NCBI GenBank assembly: GCA_025359065.1
Contig: JANYHM010000043.1
Span: forward strand, 1-64,000
Direction of reading: 5' to 3'
Length of the DNA stretch: 64,000 nt
Source of the DNA: Synechococcales cyanobacterium GL140_1_metabinner_5_sub
Lineage (GTDB): Bacteria; Cyanobacteriota; Cyanobacteriia; Cyanobacteriales; Chamaesiphonaceae
A program made the position numbers and the translations under genes. This document shows, one piece after another, positions 18,308 to 28,332 of the stretch (within the stretch, counting starts at the first letter, position 1; each line of letters opens with the position of its first letter). The notes under the pieces were generated by a model. The model worked only from the letters and a program-made list of their open reading frames with translations. It had not been told where the DNA came from and did not search any database.

Positions 18308-18427
18308 TGTAGGGTGGGCAGTGCCCACCGTCTTTGTCGATTCCGAAACAATCAATGGTTTCTGATGCTTCTGAAGTTATCCATAATATCCTTTGAAATC
18401 AATAGGGTGAGCGCTGCCCACCCTACA
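18308..18427. repeat. MITE-like element with 22-bp terminal inverted repeats
   Basis: A 120-bp element whose ends are inverted repeats: 18308-18329 and 18406-18427 match at 20 of 22 positions, with the outer 13 (TGTAGGGTGGGCA / TGCCCACCCTACA) perfect. The left end is itself a hairpin (GGTGGGCA-G-TGCCCACC). Repeats with this TAGGGTGGGCA/TGCCCACCCTA core are scattered through many cyanobacterial genomes. No ORF lies inside and no clear target-site duplication is seen. It sits in the sufC-sufD gap and its transcript would fold strongly. Confidence 0.85.
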
Positions 18428-18460
18428 AATACATTTATGCTAATTGCTAATTGAAACTTT

Positions 18461-19717
18461 ATGACTATTACTATTCCTAACCGTGACAACTACTTAGCTA
18501 AACTACTAACCACTGTTAGCAAACAAGCTACCGCTGATTGGTTGATAGCGCTGCGCAATCAATCCACTGCTTTTTTGCAAGAAGAAACTATTCCCAACGC
18601 CAAAGATGAAGAATGGCGCTTTACTAGCCTCAAAGGCTTATTGGCACAAGATTTTGCTCTGCCCAGCGGTAAGGCTCCGGCAGATTTACAGCCAGTTCCA
18701 GGACGCTTAGTGTTTGTGGATGGAGTCTATGCTCCGCAGTTATCTCAGCCTGCCAAGTCTGCTGGTTTGTTTGTAGGAGATTTGAGTGCGGCGATCGAAC
18801 AAAAACCCACTATCACTGAATATCTGGGCAAGCAGCCCGGTGGCGAAGAAATCTTCACAGCCCTAAATACTAGTGGCTTTAATGATGCAGCAGTGATTTG
18901 GGTAGAAGGCGATATCGCAGAACCAGTTCATTTATTGTTTTTTGGCACCGGAGCTAGCAGCATCAATCAGCCTCGGGTGTTAGTGGTGGCTGCAAAAAAT
19001 AGCCGATCGACCATTATTGAAGAATATGTTTCTAGCAACGGCATCCAGTTCACCAATTCTGTCACCGAAATTTCGGTAGCACCCAATGCTTGCGTTAATC
19101 ACATTCGTCTCCAAGAAGAAAGCCCAGAAGCATTTCACATCGGCAAAACCGCAATTTCCCAAGCTCAAGATAGTCAATATCATGGCTATGCAATTAACCT
19201 AGGCGGTAAACTAGCTCGTCATCATTGGGAAATGTACCAAACTGGTAAACAGACAGACACTACTTTAAACGGTCTAGATTTGATCGCTGGTGAACAAGTT
19301 GCCGATACCCACAGCAAAATAGCTCTCAATCATCCCCATGGCCAAACTAATCAACTCCATAAATCTGTAGTGACAGGTAAAGCCCATGCTATATTTTCGG
19401 GTAAAGTGCTGGTGCCTCAAGGAGCGCAACAGACCAATGCCGCTCAATTAAGTCGCACGTTGTTGCTATCACCCAAAGCCCGTGTCGATACTAAGCCTCA
19501 ATTAGAGATCACCGCCGATGACGTGAAATGTTCTCACGGTGCTACTGTCAGTCAGTTATCTGATGATGAGCTATTTTATCTCCAAAGTCGTGGTTTGGGC
19601 ATCGACATTTCTCGTACCCTGTTGGTGAATGCCTTCGCGATCGAAGTCATTGAAAACCTGCCGGTGCTGGCCATCCGCGATCGATTGATCTCAGCCGTGC
19701 GAAACTTTCAACTTTAA
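18461..19717 (+). CDS. sufD: SufD, Fe-S assembly complex subunit
   Basis: A 418-residue SufD, the SufB-like partner in SufBC2D. Recognised by the N-terminal [20 protein letters not shown], the beta-helix core ([16 protein letters not shown]), and the conserved C-terminal segment with [19 protein letters not shown]. The CSHGA motif contains the histidine and cysteine characteristic of SufD at the SufB-SufD interface. It follows the MITE-like repeat by 33 bp and precedes sufS by 43 bp, in the usual cyanobacterial gene order. Confidence 0.97.
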   Translation: MTITIPNRDNYLAKLLTTVSKQATADWLIALRNQSTAFLQEETIPNAKDEEWRFTSLKGLLAQDFALPSGKAPADLQPVPGRLVFVDGVYAPQLSQPAKSAGLFVGDLSAAIEQKPTITEYLGKQPGGEEIFTALNTSGFNDAAVIWVEGDIAEPVHLLFFGTGASSINQPRVLVVAAKNSRSTIIEEYVSSNGIQFTNSVTEISVAPNACVNHIRLQEESPEAFHIGKTAISQAQDSQYHGYAINLGGKLARHHWEMYQTGKQTDTTLNGLDLIAGEQVADTHSKIALNHPHGQTNQLHKSVVTGKAHAIFSGKVLVPQGAQQTNAAQLSRTLLLSPKARVDTKPQLEITADDVKCSHGATVSQLSDDELFYLQSRGLGIDISRTLLVNAFAIEVIENLPVLAIRDRLISAVRNFQL

Positions 19718-19760
19718 CTCCTCCAAGCATCACTCCTTAAAACATCACCTCTTCAAAATC

Positions 19761-21020
19761 ATGATAGCTACCTCAACTCCTGTTCAAACACTGAGCCTTG
19801 CCGACAAAGTTCGCGCCGATTTTCCGATTTTGACCCAAAAAGTCCACGATCGACCGTTGGTTTATCTCGACAGCGCCGCTACTTCTCAAAAACCCCAAGT
19901 AGTAATCGATGCTTTAAGTGACTATTATCAGCGCTACAACTCCAACGTCCACCGGGGAGTCCATACCCTTAGCGGCTTGGCCACAGATGCCTATGAGGCC
20001 GCACGCCAAAAAGTAGCAAAGTTTGTGAATGCAGCAGATGAGCGAGAAATTATTTATACCCGTAACGCTACAGAAGCAATTAATTTGGTGGCTTATAGTT
20101 GGGGTCTGGGCAATTTACAAGCTGGTGATGAAGTGATCCTCACCAAGATGGAACACCATAGTAACTTGGTGCCTTGGCAGCTAGTTGCCCAAAAAACCGG
20201 CGCGGTTTTGAAATTTGTTGATCTATCAGCCGACGAAAACTTTGATTTGGCGCACTACAAGTCTCTGCTATCTGCCAAAACCAAGCTGGTTTCGGTAGTC
20301 CACGTTTCTAATACTCTCGGTAGCGTTACCCCAGTAAAAGAAGTCATCGCACTCGCCCATGCCCAAGGTACAAAGGTATTGATCGATGCCTGCCAGAGTG
20401 CGCCCCACATGCCTTTAGATGTGCAAGATATGGACTGTGACTGGCTGGTGGCTTCGGGTCATAAGATGTGCGCGCCCACCGGGATTGGATTTCTGTATGG
20501 CAAGTTGGAATTGATGCGATCGATGCAGCCCTTTTTTGGTGGCGGTGAAATGATTGCTGACGTGTTTTTTGATCACTCTACTTACGCTGATCTACCTCAT
20601 AAATTTGAAGCTGGTACACCTTCGATCGGCGAAGCAATTGCCTTGGGTGCAGCGATCGACTATCTCACTAATATTGGAATGGCCGAGATTCATGCTTATG
20701 AACAAGAGCTATCGGTTTATTTATATCAACAGTTAGCCAAGATTCCTCAGATTAGAACCTATGGTCCGAAGTCTCACCGGGCAGCGTTGGCAGCTTTTAC
20801 CGCAGGCGAAGTTCATCCTCATGATTTATCTACCATGTTAGATCAGTCAGGAATTGCAATTCGAGCCGGACACCATTGCACTCAGCCACTGCATCGAGAA
20901 TTGAAGGCACAGTCTACAGCTAGAGCTAGCCTGTATTTCTACAACACCAAGGCTGAGATTGATCAGTTTATAGTGGCTTTAAAGGAATCGATCGACTTTT
21001 TTGCAGAGATCTTTGCATAA
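19761..21020 (+). CDS. sufS: SufS, group II cysteine desulfurase
   Basis: A 419-residue PLP-dependent cysteine desulfurase that provides persulfide sulfur for cluster assembly. It shows [10 protein letters not shown] near the N-terminus, [15 protein letters not shown], the PLP lysine in [15 protein letters not shown], and the active-site cysteine in [12 protein letters not shown], all typical of SufS. No sufE or sufU gene is adjacent, so the sulfur-transfer partner must be encoded elsewhere. The next gene starts only 7 bp downstream from its preferred ATG. Confidence 0.97.
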   Translation: MIATSTPVQTLSLADKVRADFPILTQKVHDRPLVYLDSAATSQKPQVVIDALSDYYQRYNSNVHRGVHTLSGLATDAYEAARQKVAKFVNAADEREIIYTRNATEAINLVAYSWGLGNLQAGDEVILTKMEHHSNLVPWQLVAQKTGAVLKFVDLSADENFDLAHYKSLLSAKTKLVSVVHVSNTLGSVTPVKEVIALAHAQGTKVLIDACQSAPHMPLDVQDMDCDWLVASGHKMCAPTGIGFLYGKLELMRSMQPFFGGGEMIADVFFDHSTYADLPHKFEAGTPSIGEAIALGAAIDYLTNIGMAEIHAYEQELSVYLYQQLAKIPQIRTYGPKSHRAALAAFTAGEVHPHDLSTMLDQSGIAIRAGHHCTQPLHRELKAQSTARASLYFYNTKAEIDQFIVALKESIDFFAEIFA

Positions 21021-21027
21021 TTCAAAA

Positions 21028-21666
21028 ATGTCTCTACCTCCAACCTCTCTAACTCCAATCTCTTTACCACCAATCTCTTTACCTCCTTGGCGATCAATTA
21101 TTACTGGCGCACTCCATCGTAACCGCAGCCTCCCAGCTTCTCGTTACTTACAGCTAGCCACCGTTGACCACCGAGGCCGACCGGCCAATCGCACAGTGGT
21201 CTTTCGAGGCTGGCGCGATCCAGAGAGTCAACTACAGTTTGTGACTGACGGTCGATCGGCTCTGCGAGAGTCTGCTGGAACCAACAAAGCTAGAGAAATT
21301 GCCAATAATCCTTGGGCTGAGGTTTGCTGGTATTTTTCTAAAACCCGCGAACAGTTTCGGATTGCTGGCAAGCTGCGACTCATTGATGCTCAGAGCGCTG
21401 ATTGTCAATCAGAGCGCCAAGCAGCCTGGACTCAAATGTCAGATGCTGGAAAAGTGCAGTTTTATTGGCCGTTGCCGGGAGCCACGCGGACGAAGGAAGA
21501 TTTTGGTGAGCAGGAGCTAACGCTGGAACCAGCAGCCGAATTTTGTTTACTGTTGCTCAGTCCAGTGATGGTTGATCGATTGGAGCTGCGGGGTAATCCG
21601 CAATCTCGATCGCGCTATTGCTTACTTGATAATCAAGAGTGGTCGATCGAATCTATTAATCCCTAG
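21028..21666 (+). CDS. FMN-dependent PPOX-type flavoprotein (pyridoxamine oxidase-like)
   Basis: A PPOX/pyridoxamine 5'-phosphate oxidase-family flavoprotein, about 212 residues from the ATG at 21028; an upstream TTG at 21001 would overlap sufS. The recognisable core is LQLATVDHRGRPANRTVVFR, followed by KAREIANNPWAEVCWYF, PLPGATRTK and the C-terminal WSIESINP, as in the cyanobacterial PPOX group. The substrate is unproven, and it is not necessarily a true PdxH. The N-terminus carries an internal repeat (SLTPISLPPISLPP). Position directly after PLP-dependent SufS suggests cotranscription. Confidence 0.85.
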   Translation: MSLPPTSLTPISLPPISLPPWRSIITGALHRNRSLPASRYLQLATVDHRGRPANRTVVFRGWRDPESQLQFVTDGRSALRESAGTNKAREIANNPWAEVCWYFSKTREQFRIAGKLRLIDAQSADCQSERQAAWTQMSDAGKVQFYWPLPGATRTKEDFGEQELTLEPAAEFCLLLLSPVMVDRLELRGNPQSRSRYCLLDNQEWSIESINP

Positions 21667-21698
21667 CAAGTTTTTCTAAATCCACTGTTTTTACTAAA

Positions 21699-21730
21699 AT
21701 CTATTTCTATTAGAATCTATTTCCATTAGA
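21699..21730 (+). repeat. Short tandem duplication upstream of dacB
   Basis: Two adjacent 16-bp units, ATCTATTTCTATTAGA and ATCTATTTCCATTAGA, differ by one base. They lie 30 bp before the PBP4-type gene in its probable promoter or leader region. No known element was recognised. Confidence 0.6.
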
Positions 21731-21759
21731 ATGTTTGGCAACAATCTGCTTTTTCTACC

Positions 21760-23118
21760 ATGTTCGATCTGCTTGCTTCTGGTGTTGCCAACGAATGGCT
21801 GCAAACTAATAAAGTTTTGCCTGCTAAATACGATCCTGTGCCGATCGTCAGTACCTGGCAAGGATTGCCCCTATTAAACCCACCTCTAGCCGCTGATCTA
21901 CCTCTGCAAAAAGCGATCGATCAATATCTAATTGGCCTCAAAGCCATGGGGTTAAACCCATTGCAACAAGGCATCTGGCTTCAGACTGACAGCGTTTCCT
22001 TAGTCAACCAGCAAGCCGGTGTTCCACTGCCCGCTGCCTCCCTCACCAAAAGCGCTACTACCCTTGCAGCCCTAAAAACCTGGGGTTTCGCCAAAAGATT
22101 TGATACTAAGATTGCCAAGCTACCGGGCAGCAAAATTCAGGGTGATACATTAGTCGGTGATTTAGTAATTGAGGGAGCTGGAGATCCTTTATTTGTGTGG
22201 GAAGATGCCCAAGCTTTAGCTTATACCCTAAATAAAATGGGGATCAAACAAATTAGTGGCAACCTGCAAATTGTTGGTAACTTTGCCATGAACTATCAGC
22301 GCGATCCGCAAAAAGCGGGGGAGTTGCTCAAGCAAGGACTCAGCGGTGCGACATTGGCGCAGAGTTTGACTGCGGCACAGCTTAAAGATGTAAATGTCAT
22401 TCAATCTCAAACCAAAAAATTGGCCAAAGAACTGGTTGGCCTGGGCAACTTTCAAGTCAAAATTGCTGGTGCTGTCTTGGTGACAGCGGATCCGCCCCAA
22501 AATGCGGAGGTAATCATTCAACATCGATCGCTGCCATTGCCAGACATCATTCGCGAAATGAATATTTACAGTAATAACGAAATAGCTCAAATGCTGGCAG
22601 ACAGCGTAGGTGGACACGAGCAAGTGATGGAGACAGCAGCCAATGCTGCCGAATTTACACTTGGTGAAATCCAGCTCATAAACGGCTCAGGGCTTGGGAT
22701 GCAAAACCAGATTACTCCCCATGCCGTCAGCCAGATTTTCCGAGCTATTCACCGTTTAGCCAGACCTAAAAACCTCACAGTGGCTGACCTGTTTCCGGCA
22801 TCTGGCACTGATTCTAAAGGCAGCATGTTAGATCGAAAAATGCCCATTGGCACCACAGTCAAGACTGGAACCCTAAATGAAGTGAGTGCTTTAACCGGTG
22901 CATTGCCAACCCGCGATCGGGGGTTAGTATGGTTTACAATTATTAACCGTGGTACCCAAATTCCGCAGTTACGTCAACAGCAAGATCGACTTTTACAAAC
23001 GTTGCAAACCAATTGGGGACAGCCGGCTTCACCGTGGGGAATTGCCCGCCATAACCTAGCTCCTCCTTACTTGGGAGACCCAGGACGCAACGAAATCATT
23101 GTGAGTAAGCCCAATTGA
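21760..23118 (+). CDS. dacB: D-alanyl-D-alanine carboxypeptidase/endopeptidase (PBP4 family)
   Basis: A 452-residue S13/PBP4-type penicillin-binding protein that trims peptidoglycan peptides. All three active-site motifs are present: SxxK at Ser94-Lys97 (PAASLTKSA), SxN in YSNNEIAQ (about 269-276) and KTG in TVKTGTLNE (about 368). The N-terminus lacks an obvious signal peptide (MFDLLASGVANEWLQTNKV), although the enzyme must act outside the membrane. An upstream start or atypical export is possible. Its stop overlaps the TTG start of the following STAND-like gene. Confidence 0.92.
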   Translation: MFDLLASGVANEWLQTNKVLPAKYDPVPIVSTWQGLPLLNPPLAADLPLQKAIDQYLIGLKAMGLNPLQQGIWLQTDSVSLVNQQAGVPLPAASLTKSATTLAALKTWGFAKRFDTKIAKLPGSKIQGDTLVGDLVIEGAGDPLFVWEDAQALAYTLNKMGIKQISGNLQIVGNFAMNYQRDPQKAGELLKQGLSGATLAQSLTAAQLKDVNVIQSQTKKLAKELVGLGNFQVKIAGAVLVTADPPQNAEVIIQHRSLPLPDIIREMNIYSNNEIAQMLADSVGGHEQVMETAANAAEFTLGEIQLINGSGLGMQNQITPHAVSQIFRAIHRLARPKNLTVADLFPASGTDSKGSMLDRKMPIGTTVKTGTLNEVSALTGALPTRDRGLVWFTIINRGTQIPQLRQQQDRLLQTLQTNWGQPASPWGIARHNLAPPYLGDPGRNEIIVSKPN

Positions 23119-25979
23119 ACAATACGGCGAACAATCTTGACTGCTCTGATTTAACCAACCTCATATCGGAATATCATCACCACATGACTTCGCTCACCAC
23201 CTCAGACAATGTTGATGAACTAAATCAAAAAGCCCTGGCTACCCTTGCTCGGTCGATCACTGTTTCCCAAGGGCGCTTTGCTTTGACGTTAGTGCGCTGT
23301 AACTATACAGCCCTACGTCATCGGCTAGCTCAGCAGATTAAAGTGACTTGTCCGGTGCAAATTCAAGAGCTGACTTTACCCCGAAGCCCCAATAATTTGT
23401 GGCAGCCCATGGCCAATGCCACTGCCCATCAAAAACAGCGGGCATTAATGGTGTATGGGCTAGAAGATGTAGAAAATTTGGCAGAATTGCTGACAGATCT
23501 AGAAGCGAATCAGGGTGAATTGAGTGGTCGTTGCCAAATGCCAGTAGTGCTATGGCTAACAGAAGATTCTTTGAGTATGTTGGTAAAATTAGCACCGGGA
23601 TTGTATGCCAGTACCATTACTGCCATCACCTTGCGTGCCAGTGCCACGGAGTTAGATGTGCTGTGGCGAGAGTCTTCTGATCGATTATTTGCTGACTTGC
23701 TCGATCGAGGAGTAGAGCATTTTGTCCCGAATGAAGACATCGGCTTCTGTGAACAGTCCAAAATTCGGCGAGAACTACAGGCTGCCACCAGAGATCTTAA
23801 AAACTCCGGCACTTTGCCTTCGGCTTTGGCTGCTACTTGGCAATTTATTTTGGGGCGAGATGAAGATAAAAAAAAGAATATGGGTGAGGCTCTAGTTCGC
23901 TACCAAAAAAGTCTGAATATTTGGGAGCAACTGCAAAGCCAGACAATTAATGGCGATCTGCAATCTTTTACCATCAATAGCCTCCAAGCTCGTTGGGCTT
24001 TGGTGAAATTGCACATGGGGCAATGTTACTATCAGCAGTCTCTGATGGCCGGCTCAGTGGGGCATCCAAACCTCCAACTGGCTAAAGATACTTTTTTAGC
24101 CGTAGTGCGAATTTTTGCTCGTCAACAGCGCTTTGAGTTGTGCTGGCAGGTAATGAATTTAGCTGGTAAAACACTTTGTGCTTTGGGGCACTGGTTAGAA
24201 TTAGAAAATATTGCCAACGCGGTGCTCAGTGAAGAAGGAGTAGAAGAGCTACCCTTAAATCAGGCTCAAGCCTATGGCTTTTTGGCTGAGATTGCTCTCC
24301 ATTACAGCGATTTTGAGCGAGCCTTAGAACAGGCCAATCTGGCGTTAGAATTGTCCCAAGCTGCCGCAGAACCAGCTAGCTCATGCGACAATTCGGCGGG
24401 TATCGCTCGCTATTTGTTGCAAATAGCTAAAGTCGAAGCCAGATCTCACAGCTTTTCAGGAGCTTTAGAAAAACTAGAAAAAGCTCAGTCGATGGTAGAA
24501 ATTGAATCTGACCTTCAGCTTTATTTAGATATTAAGCAAGAGCTGCGATTGCTTTTTTATCATACTGGCCAGTTTTGGGAATCTTTCCAGATCAAGCAGC
24601 AGCAACAAATTTTACGTTACGAAAAAGGTCTTTCGGCATTTGTCGGCAACGCCGCTGCTCAAAAAAAACTGGCAGATATTTCTACGATCGGTCGCGAAGA
24701 AGATGTTTCTATTTTGATCGATCGATTTAGCAGCGATCAAAAATTAGTAGTGCTCCATGGCGAGAATGGTATTGGCAAGGGTTGTTTACTGGAGTGCGGT
24801 GTAATTCCAAGATTACAGCGGCTCAAGATTGACCAGTGCTCAGTGGTAGTGGCCTTTCAGAAAAACTATGGCGACTGGCGCACTATGTTGTTAAAAAGCA
24901 TTCTACAAGCTAGTGGCAGACCAGTGATTCCAGGAGTGGCCACCGTAGATGCAATCCAGGAAGAGTTATTTATCAATGTTCAGAGTAATCTTTGCACCAT
25001 TTTGATATTTGATCGGTTTGAAGAGTTTTTCTTGGCAGTGCCAGATGTGATCGTCAGGCAAGAGTTTTTCTTGTTTTTCCGAGAATGTCTAGCGATGCCT
25101 CAAGTAAAAGTTTGCATTGTCATTTGTCAAGAAAATCTCCACCAGCTTTTAGAATTTGAGCAGTTTGGTGATTTGAGCATGATTGGTAACAATATCTTAG
25201 ATCGTCAGTGGCGTTACCAGTTAAGAAATCTGAGTTTAGAGCAGGCTCGGACTACGGTCGATCGAGTAACTGGCAACTGTCGTTACTATTTAGAACCAGC
25301 TTTATCTCAGCAGCTCGTCCAAGATCTGGCCGATGGGCATGGTGAAATTTCCCCCTTACAGCTACAGGTCGTCGGTGCCCAGTTGCAAAACGAAAATGTG
25401 CGTACCATGGGACAGTATCTTCAGCTCAGTAGTCAACCCCAGCAATATTTGATGGAAAGAGCTTTGGATGAAGCAATCCGTGATTGTGGTCGCGAAAATC
25501 ATGCGGCGGTAATCAATGCTCTCTACCTGTTGACCGATGTGCAGGGGCAACGACCCGAACGTTCTTTTTCGCAACTATTACCAGCTACTGTGGATTTACC
25601 TCCTACTCCCCAGCGATATTCTTCTGCGTCTCACCATAATAATCACTATGCTCAGCTACTGCTACTGTTAAATATCTTGGTAGGCTCTGGCTTAGTTTTT
25701 TGTACCAAGTGTGAGCCAGAAAATCGCTATCAGCTAGTTCATAGTAGTTTAATTGAAAAAATTCAGGCTTATTACACCAGTAGCTTAGTACCTGAAAGTC
25801 GAACAGCTAATCCCCGCGTCAAGAATCTTCAATCTGGCACTCGTCAAATGTGGCAGAATATTGTACAGATGTGTATGCCCCTGGCTTATCGCTTCACAGC
25901 TCGTTTTTATGGCTGGCGTAAAAATAAAAATATCGATGTTCCTGATCGGTATACTCTGACTGGCAAAAAGTCCTCTTAA
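23115..25979 (+). CDS. STAND-type NTPase-like protein with helical repeats, degenerate P-loop
   Basis: A 954-residue protein. The N-terminal about 200 residues (GRFALTLVRCNYTALRHRLA, MPVVLWLTEDSLSMLVKLAP) recur in cyanobacterial signalling ATPases. A TPR-like helical region follows (about 240-520), then an nSTAND1-like NTPase domain starting TIGREEDVSILIDRF. Walker A reads GENGIGKGCLL (about 549-559), with Gly where Ser/Thr should follow the lysine. Walker B is ILIFDRFEEFF. No effector domain was seen at the C-terminus. The start is TTG within the dacB stop (4-nt overlap); Met24 is an alternative. Confidence 0.78.
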   Translation: MNNTANNLDCSDLTNLISEYHHHMTSLTTSDNVDELNQKALATLARSITVSQGRFALTLVRCNYTALRHRLAQQIKVTCPVQIQELTLPRSPNNLWQPMANATAHQKQRALMVYGLEDVENLAELLTDLEANQGELSGRCQMPVVLWLTEDSLSMLVKLAPGLYASTITAITLRASATELDVLWRESSDRLFADLLDRGVEHFVPNEDIGFCEQSKIRRELQAATRDLKNSGTLPSALAATWQFILGRDEDKKKNMGEALVRYQKSLNIWEQLQSQTINGDLQSFTINSLQARWALVKLHMGQCYYQQSLMAGSVGHPNLQLAKDTFLAVVRIFARQQRFELCWQVMNLAGKTLCALGHWLELENIANAVLSEEGVEELPLNQAQAYGFLAEIALHYSDFERALEQANLALELSQAAAEPASSCDNSAGIARYLLQIAKVEARSHSFSGALEKLEKAQSMVEIESDLQLYLDIKQELRLLFYHTGQFWESFQIKQQQQILRYEKGLSAFVGNAAAQKKLADISTIGREEDVSILIDRFSSDQKLVVLHGENGIGKGCLLECGVIPRLQRLKIDQCSVVVAFQKNYGDWRTMLLKSILQASGRPVIPGVATVDAIQEELFINVQSNLCTILIFDRFEEFFLAVPDVIVRQEFFLFFRECLAMPQVKVCIVICQENLHQLLEFEQFGDLSMIGNNILDRQWRYQLRNLSLEQARTTVDRVTGNCRYYLEPALSQQLVQDLADGHGEISPLQLQVVGAQLQNENVRTMGQYLQLSSQPQQYLMERALDEAIRDCGRENHAAVINALYLLTDVQGQRPERSFSQLLPATVDLPPTPQRYSSASHHNNHYAQLLLLLNILVGSGLVFCTKCEPENRYQLVHSSLIEKIQAYYTSSLVPESRTANPRVKNLQSGTRQMWQNIVQMCMPLAYRFTARFYGWRKNKNIDVPDRYTLTGKKSS

Positions 25980-25991
25980 AGCAACACAACT

Positions 25992-27065
25992 ATGGCTGAA
26001 GTGCGTCTGGTAGAAGTTAGTCGCCAATTTCAACAGCAACTGGCAATTGATAGAATTTCGTTACAGATTCCTGATGGAGAGTTTTGGGTATTAGTGGGTG
26101 GCTCCGGCTGTGGAAAATCTACCATCTTACGCGGCATCGCAGGGCTAGAAAATTTTAGTAGTGGTCAAGTATATATAGGTGATCGACTGGTCAATGATGT
26201 GCCCGCTCGCGATCGGGATGTAGCCATGGTGTTCCAAAACTATGCCCTCTATCCCCACATGACCGTTGCCGAAAATTTGGCTTTTGGCTTAAAGATGCGC
26301 CAAGCCAAACCAGAATTTATTCGAGAACAAGTTCCTAAAGCCGCCGAGATGCTAGGAATTAGTCATTTGTTGAATCGTTTTCCCCGCCAACTTTCTGGTG
26401 GTCAACAACAGCGGGTAGCGCTGGGTCGGGCGATCGTCCGCAATCCCCAGGTATTTTTGCTAGATGAACCGCTTTCTAATTTAGATGCTCAGTTGCGAGA
26501 TGAAACTCGGGCGGAGTTGAAGCAGTTACATCAGCGAGTGGGAATTACCACTATTTATGTGACCCATGATCAGCTAGAAGCCATGACTCTAGCGGATAAA
26601 ATTGTGGTGTTAGGAGAAGGTAAAATCCAGCAAATTGGCAGTCCTGCGGATATTTATGATCAGCCCTGCAATCGTTTGGTGGCAAGTTTTATGGGCAATC
26701 CACCGATGAATATTTGGCCGGGAGTATATCAACCAGATGGTTGGCAGGTGGGTGATCAGGTAATTCCAGCGACCGGTAATTGTGCGGTGGGTCAGGGCTG
26801 TGATTTGGGGCTACGACCTGAAAAGATTTCTTTGGAGCCATTGCCCAGCAGTGTATCACTATCAGTAGATGTGATATTGGTGGAACCTTTGGGGCGAGAG
26901 ACTTTGGTAAAAGCTCAGATTCAGGGGAGTAATATTGAAATCGATCTAATTGCGGCTCCGGGCTGGATGGGCAAGCCAGGACTGAGTTTCCCGATCTATT
27001 TTCACTCAGCCGATCTGTACTTCTTTGACCCCATTACTGGCGATCGACTATCTCGATCTGGTTAG
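25992..27065 (+). CDS. ABC transporter ATP-binding protein, MalK/UgpC type
   Basis: A 357-residue ATPase for a sugar-type importer. It has Walker A GGSGCGKST (36-44), the Q-loop VFQNYALYPHMTV, the signature LSGGQQQRVALGRAI, Walker B VFLLDEPLSNLDAQLRDE and the H-loop VTHDQLEAM. A C-terminal TOBE/OB part (about 240-355, DLGLRPEKISLEPL) is typical of MalK/UgpC/GgtA. No permease or binding-protein gene is adjacent, so it is an orphan ATPase that may serve several transporters. It begins 12 bp after the STAND-like gene. Confidence 0.93.
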   Translation: MAEVRLVEVSRQFQQQLAIDRISLQIPDGEFWVLVGGSGCGKSTILRGIAGLENFSSGQVYIGDRLVNDVPARDRDVAMVFQNYALYPHMTVAENLAFGLKMRQAKPEFIREQVPKAAEMLGISHLLNRFPRQLSGGQQQRVALGRAIVRNPQVFLLDEPLSNLDAQLRDETRAELKQLHQRVGITTIYVTHDQLEAMTLADKIVVLGEGKIQQIGSPADIYDQPCNRLVASFMGNPPMNIWPGVYQPDGWQVGDQVIPATGNCAVGQGCDLGLRPEKISLEPLPSSVSLSVDVILVEPLGRETLVKAQIQGSNIEIDLIAAPGWMGKPGLSFPIYFHSADLYFFDPITGDRLSRSG

Positions 27066-27160
27066 AGCACAAAATTTGGCCAAAATTTCTAGCCACTGGC
27101 TGCTTCCCACCTGTCCAAAAATCTTTGTACAATAGAAACCGAATTACTTTAATTGCCCCA

Positions 27161-27451
27161 ATGGATGCCTTTACCCCCGACCCACCAGCTTGGACAGAAA
27201 CAGCAACCCACGCTCACACTTTTGCTTGTCCGCAGTGTGGCGCTATTGAAAAAGAAGCCCAATCTGTGTGGGTAAACCGTTTTGCCCCAGTCTCTACCGA
27301 AGAACGTCGCCGCAAGTGGCAAGAATTTTATCAGTGTAGTTGCAGCAAAGTTTGGTGGGGCTGGAGCAACGATCGACCACCCAATGAGTTTGCCGATCGC
27401 CGGAAGTCGGGCGACGATGACGATCAGGATATTTTTTTGGGATATTTTTAG
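27161..27451 (+). CDS. Small cyanobacterial zinc-ribbon-like protein
   Basis: A 96-residue protein from ATG 27161 (MDAFTPDPPAW); an upstream TTG frame from 27125 would add 12 atypical residues. Cysteines in HTFACPQCGAIEKE and the later YQCSCSKVWWGW form two pairs that could bind zinc. Aromatic/acidic flanks and the C-terminal DDDDQDIFLGYF complete it. I know of similar conserved cyanobacterial proteins without assigned function. It lies 9 bp before the DUF1350 gene and is probably cotranscribed with it. Confidence 0.75.
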   Translation: MDAFTPDPPAWTETATHAHTFACPQCGAIEKEAQSVWVNRFAPVSTEERRRKWQEFYQCSCSKVWWGWSNDRPPNEFADRRKSGDDDDQDIFLGYF

Positions 27452-27460
27452 GAAAACGCC

Positions 27461-28210
27461 ATGCAGTGGGAAGAAATTGTGGGGAGCTGGGTCTATCTAC
27501 CCAGATCTCCAAGGGCAATCATCCATTTTTTAGGTGGGGCTTTTGTGGCGACGGCACCACAGATTACCTATAGGTTGTTGTTAGAAGATTTGGCACAGCA
27601 GGGCTATGGAATCATTGCTACGCCGTTTTTTAATACCTTCGATCACTACGCCATTACCGATGGAGTCCATCGCAGTTTTGAGCGGGTGTTAGCAAGATTA
27701 CCTCGATCGATCGCTAGTTTGCCTATTTACGGCGTGGGTCATAGTATGGGGTGCAAAGTACATTTATTGCTGTGTAGTCAATATGACGTGCAGCGAGATG
27801 GCAATATTTTTATTGCTTTTAATAATTTCTCGGCTCGAGATTCGGTGCCGTTGTTGAATCAAATGCCCAGTGAGTTTGGGGTAGAGTTTGCACCAGATCC
27901 GGCTAAGACGTTGGACTTGATTGATCGCAGTTACAACGTAGAGCGGAATTTAATTGTGAAGTTCCGCGATGATAACATCGATCAATCCTACACTCTAGAA
28001 AAGCTATTAAAGCCTTTGTTTCCTGACATGGTAAAGCTCCAGATGATGAATGGCAACCATCTCACGCCCCTAGGTCAAGATGTGCCCTGGCAAGTTGGCG
28101 CAACTTTTACGCCTTTGGATGCGATTGGGCAGTGGTTTAAACAAGAGATATATCGTGACCTAAATAACCTCAAACGTGAGATGCAGCGCTGGTTAGCTCC
28201 TGGGTATTGA
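27461..28210 (+). CDS. DUF1350 family alpha/beta-hydrolase-like protein
   Basis: A 249-residue DUF1350 protein, a family found in cyanobacteria and plastids. The fold resembles alpha/beta hydrolases: an early IIHFLGGAFVATAPQITYR strand-loop and a nucleophile-elbow-like GVGHSMGCKVHLLLCS carrying a serine. A late histidine in MNGNHLTPLGQDVPW could complete a triad. Enzymatic activity has not been established to my knowledge. It shares a likely transcript with the small zinc-ribbon-like gene upstream. Confidence 0.88.
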   Translation: MQWEEIVGSWVYLPRSPRAIIHFLGGAFVATAPQITYRLLLEDLAQQGYGIIATPFFNTFDHYAITDGVHRSFERVLARLPRSIASLPIYGVGHSMGCKVHLLLCSQYDVQRDGNIFIAFNNFSARDSVPLLNQMPSEFGVEFAPDPAKTLDLIDRSYNVERNLIVKFRDDNIDQSYTLEKLLKPLFPDMVKLQMMNGNHLTPLGQDVPWQVGATFTPLDAIGQWFKQEIYRDLNNLKREMQRWLAPGY

Positions 28211-28332
28211 GCGCGGCCAGCGGGCTTTTTGTCCGCAATTACCCGAATAGATGTATTACAATAACCTTGCAACGATTGTGGTGAGGAGTCGATCGTAATC
28301 AATAGACTGTGAAAATTTGATGGAGAGCAGCG

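Noticed and set aside
28211-28240. GC-rich segment with TTTTT after the DUF1350 gene, considered as a terminator
   Set aside because: The only stem places the T-run in the loop, so it does not form a proper intrinsic terminator.
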